The notes under the pieces were generated by a model that made no database searches, was not told where the DNA came from, and saw only the letters and a list, made by a program, of their open reading frames with translations. DNA of 13,311 nucleotides from Pelomonas sp046294815 (GTDB taxonomy: Bacteria; Pseudomonadota; Gammaproteobacteria; Burkholderiales; Burkholderiaceae_C): positions 1 through 13,311 of the forward strand of contig JBKBOJ010000076.1 in the NCBI GenBank assembly GCA_046294815.1, given 5' to 3'. Made by a program: the position numbers and the translations under genes. Below are positions 12,854 to 13,311 of the stretch, piece after piece (the stretch's first letter is position 1; each line of letters begins with the position of its first letter).

Positions 12854-13311
12854 TCAGAAACGCCAGCCCAGACCCACGCTGGCCAGCACCGGGTTGACCT
12901 TGAACTTGCCGGCCGACGCGCCGTTGGCATAGACGGTGGTGTCCAGCGCGAGCTTCTTCAGGTCGAAGTTCAGGTAGGTGCCCTTGGTGAGCTCCATGTC
13001 AGCACCGACCTGCCAGGCCAGGCCCCAGCTGTTGCGCTTGATGCTGGGCTGGAGGGCCGCCTGCACGGCCGGCGCGAAGTGCACGGACGAGAAGTTCGTG
13101 TAGTTCAGGCCGGCGCCCACATAGGGCCGCAAGCTGGCGCTGGGGTTGAAGTGGTACTGCAGCGTCAGCGTGGGCGGCAGGTGCTTGAGCGAGCCGATCT
13201 CGGCGCCATTGGAGTAGAGCCTGTGCTTTTGCGGGTAGGTCAGGATCAGCTCGGCCGCGAGGTTGGGCGCGAAGAAGTAGCTGATGTCGAGCTCGGGGAA
13301 GGTCTTGTTGT
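12854..13311 (-). CDS. ompW: OmpW-family outer-membrane protein, C-terminal part (5' end off window)
   Basis: OmpW proteins are small eight-stranded barrels in the outer membrane that form channels for hydrophobic compounds. About 151 residues are visible, reading from NKTFPELDISYFFAPNLAAE at the edge through LPPTLTLQYHF, RPYVGAGLNYTNF and WQVGADMEL, then NPVLASVGLGWRF at the end. LPPTLTLQYHF and RPYVGAGLNYT are the family hallmarks, and the final phenylalanine is the outer-membrane insertion signal. The frame stays open to the right edge, so the signal peptide and first strands are missing. A TTG at 13132 also gives an open frame but lies in the middle of the barrel and is not the start. A strong hairpin follows the stop. 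The gene probably forms a unit separate from the downstream TonB receptor. Confidence 0.92.
   Translation of the reverse strand, partial: NKTFPELDISYFFAPNLAAELILTYPQKHRLYSNGAEIGSLKHLPPTLTLQYHFNPSASLRPYVGAGLNYTNFSSVHFAPAVQAALQPSIKRNSWGLAWQVGADMELTKGTYLNFDLKKLALDTTVYANGASAGKFKVNPVLASVGLGWRF

Noticed and set aside
10705..12897. Open frame of 730 codons on the plus strand opposite the TonB receptor
   Set aside because: It is rich in G, A, V, Q and R with no recognisable domain, while the minus strand encodes a complete receptor.

Overview
This window is very GC-rich, with G or C at most third codon positions. The proteins it encodes look like those of a betaproteobacterium of the order Burkholderiales (Comamonadaceae, Sphaerotilaceae or Roseateles-like). 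That placement is an inference from the gene families and neighbour pairs (slt next to a 5-formyltetrahydrofolate cyclo-ligase, a LysR regulator next to a DUF2917 gene, a second cyclo-ligase). No rRNA gene or other phylogenetic marker is present. I saw no tRNA, CRISPR array, insertion sequence, phage gene or attachment site. No gap between genes exceeds about 235 bases.

Left part (1-5820), compact chromosomal genes. The 5' part of a soluble lytic murein transglycosylase gene (slt, minus strand, running off the left edge) starts on the same CATG as a plus-strand 5-formyltetrahydrofolate cyclo-ligase gene. Next come a YbaL-type Kef cation:proton antiporter with an NAD-binding RCK domain, a convergent GcvA-like LysR regulator, a divergent small DUF2917 protein, a convergent TfoX N-domain protein with a lysine/alanine-rich tail, and a second, quite different 5-formyltetrahydrofolate cyclo-ligase. 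Several genes overlap tail to tail (29 and 60 bases) or nearly touch head to head.

Middle (5821-7398). A pepQ-like Xaa-Pro dipeptidase gene has all five metal ligands. Directly before it, in the same reading frame and separated by one TGA codon, is a 31-codon frame that looks like a signal peptide.

Right part (7399-12690), all on the minus strand and read from right to left: a TonB-dependent outer-membrane receptor, a low-molecular-weight protein tyrosine phosphatase 20 bases behind it, and, after a 235-base regulatory-looking gap, a secreted GH74 xyloglucanase with both catalytic aspartates and eight Asp-box motifs. The receptor and the glycosidase could form a small uptake and degradation locus for plant xyloglucan, but this is inference and the receptor's ligand is not visible from sequence. 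Both genes have a tandem 10-base direct repeat about 85-105 bases upstream of the start, with an inverted repeat between the repeat and the start codon. The right edge holds the 3' part of an OmpW-family outer-membrane porin gene, followed by a strong hairpin.
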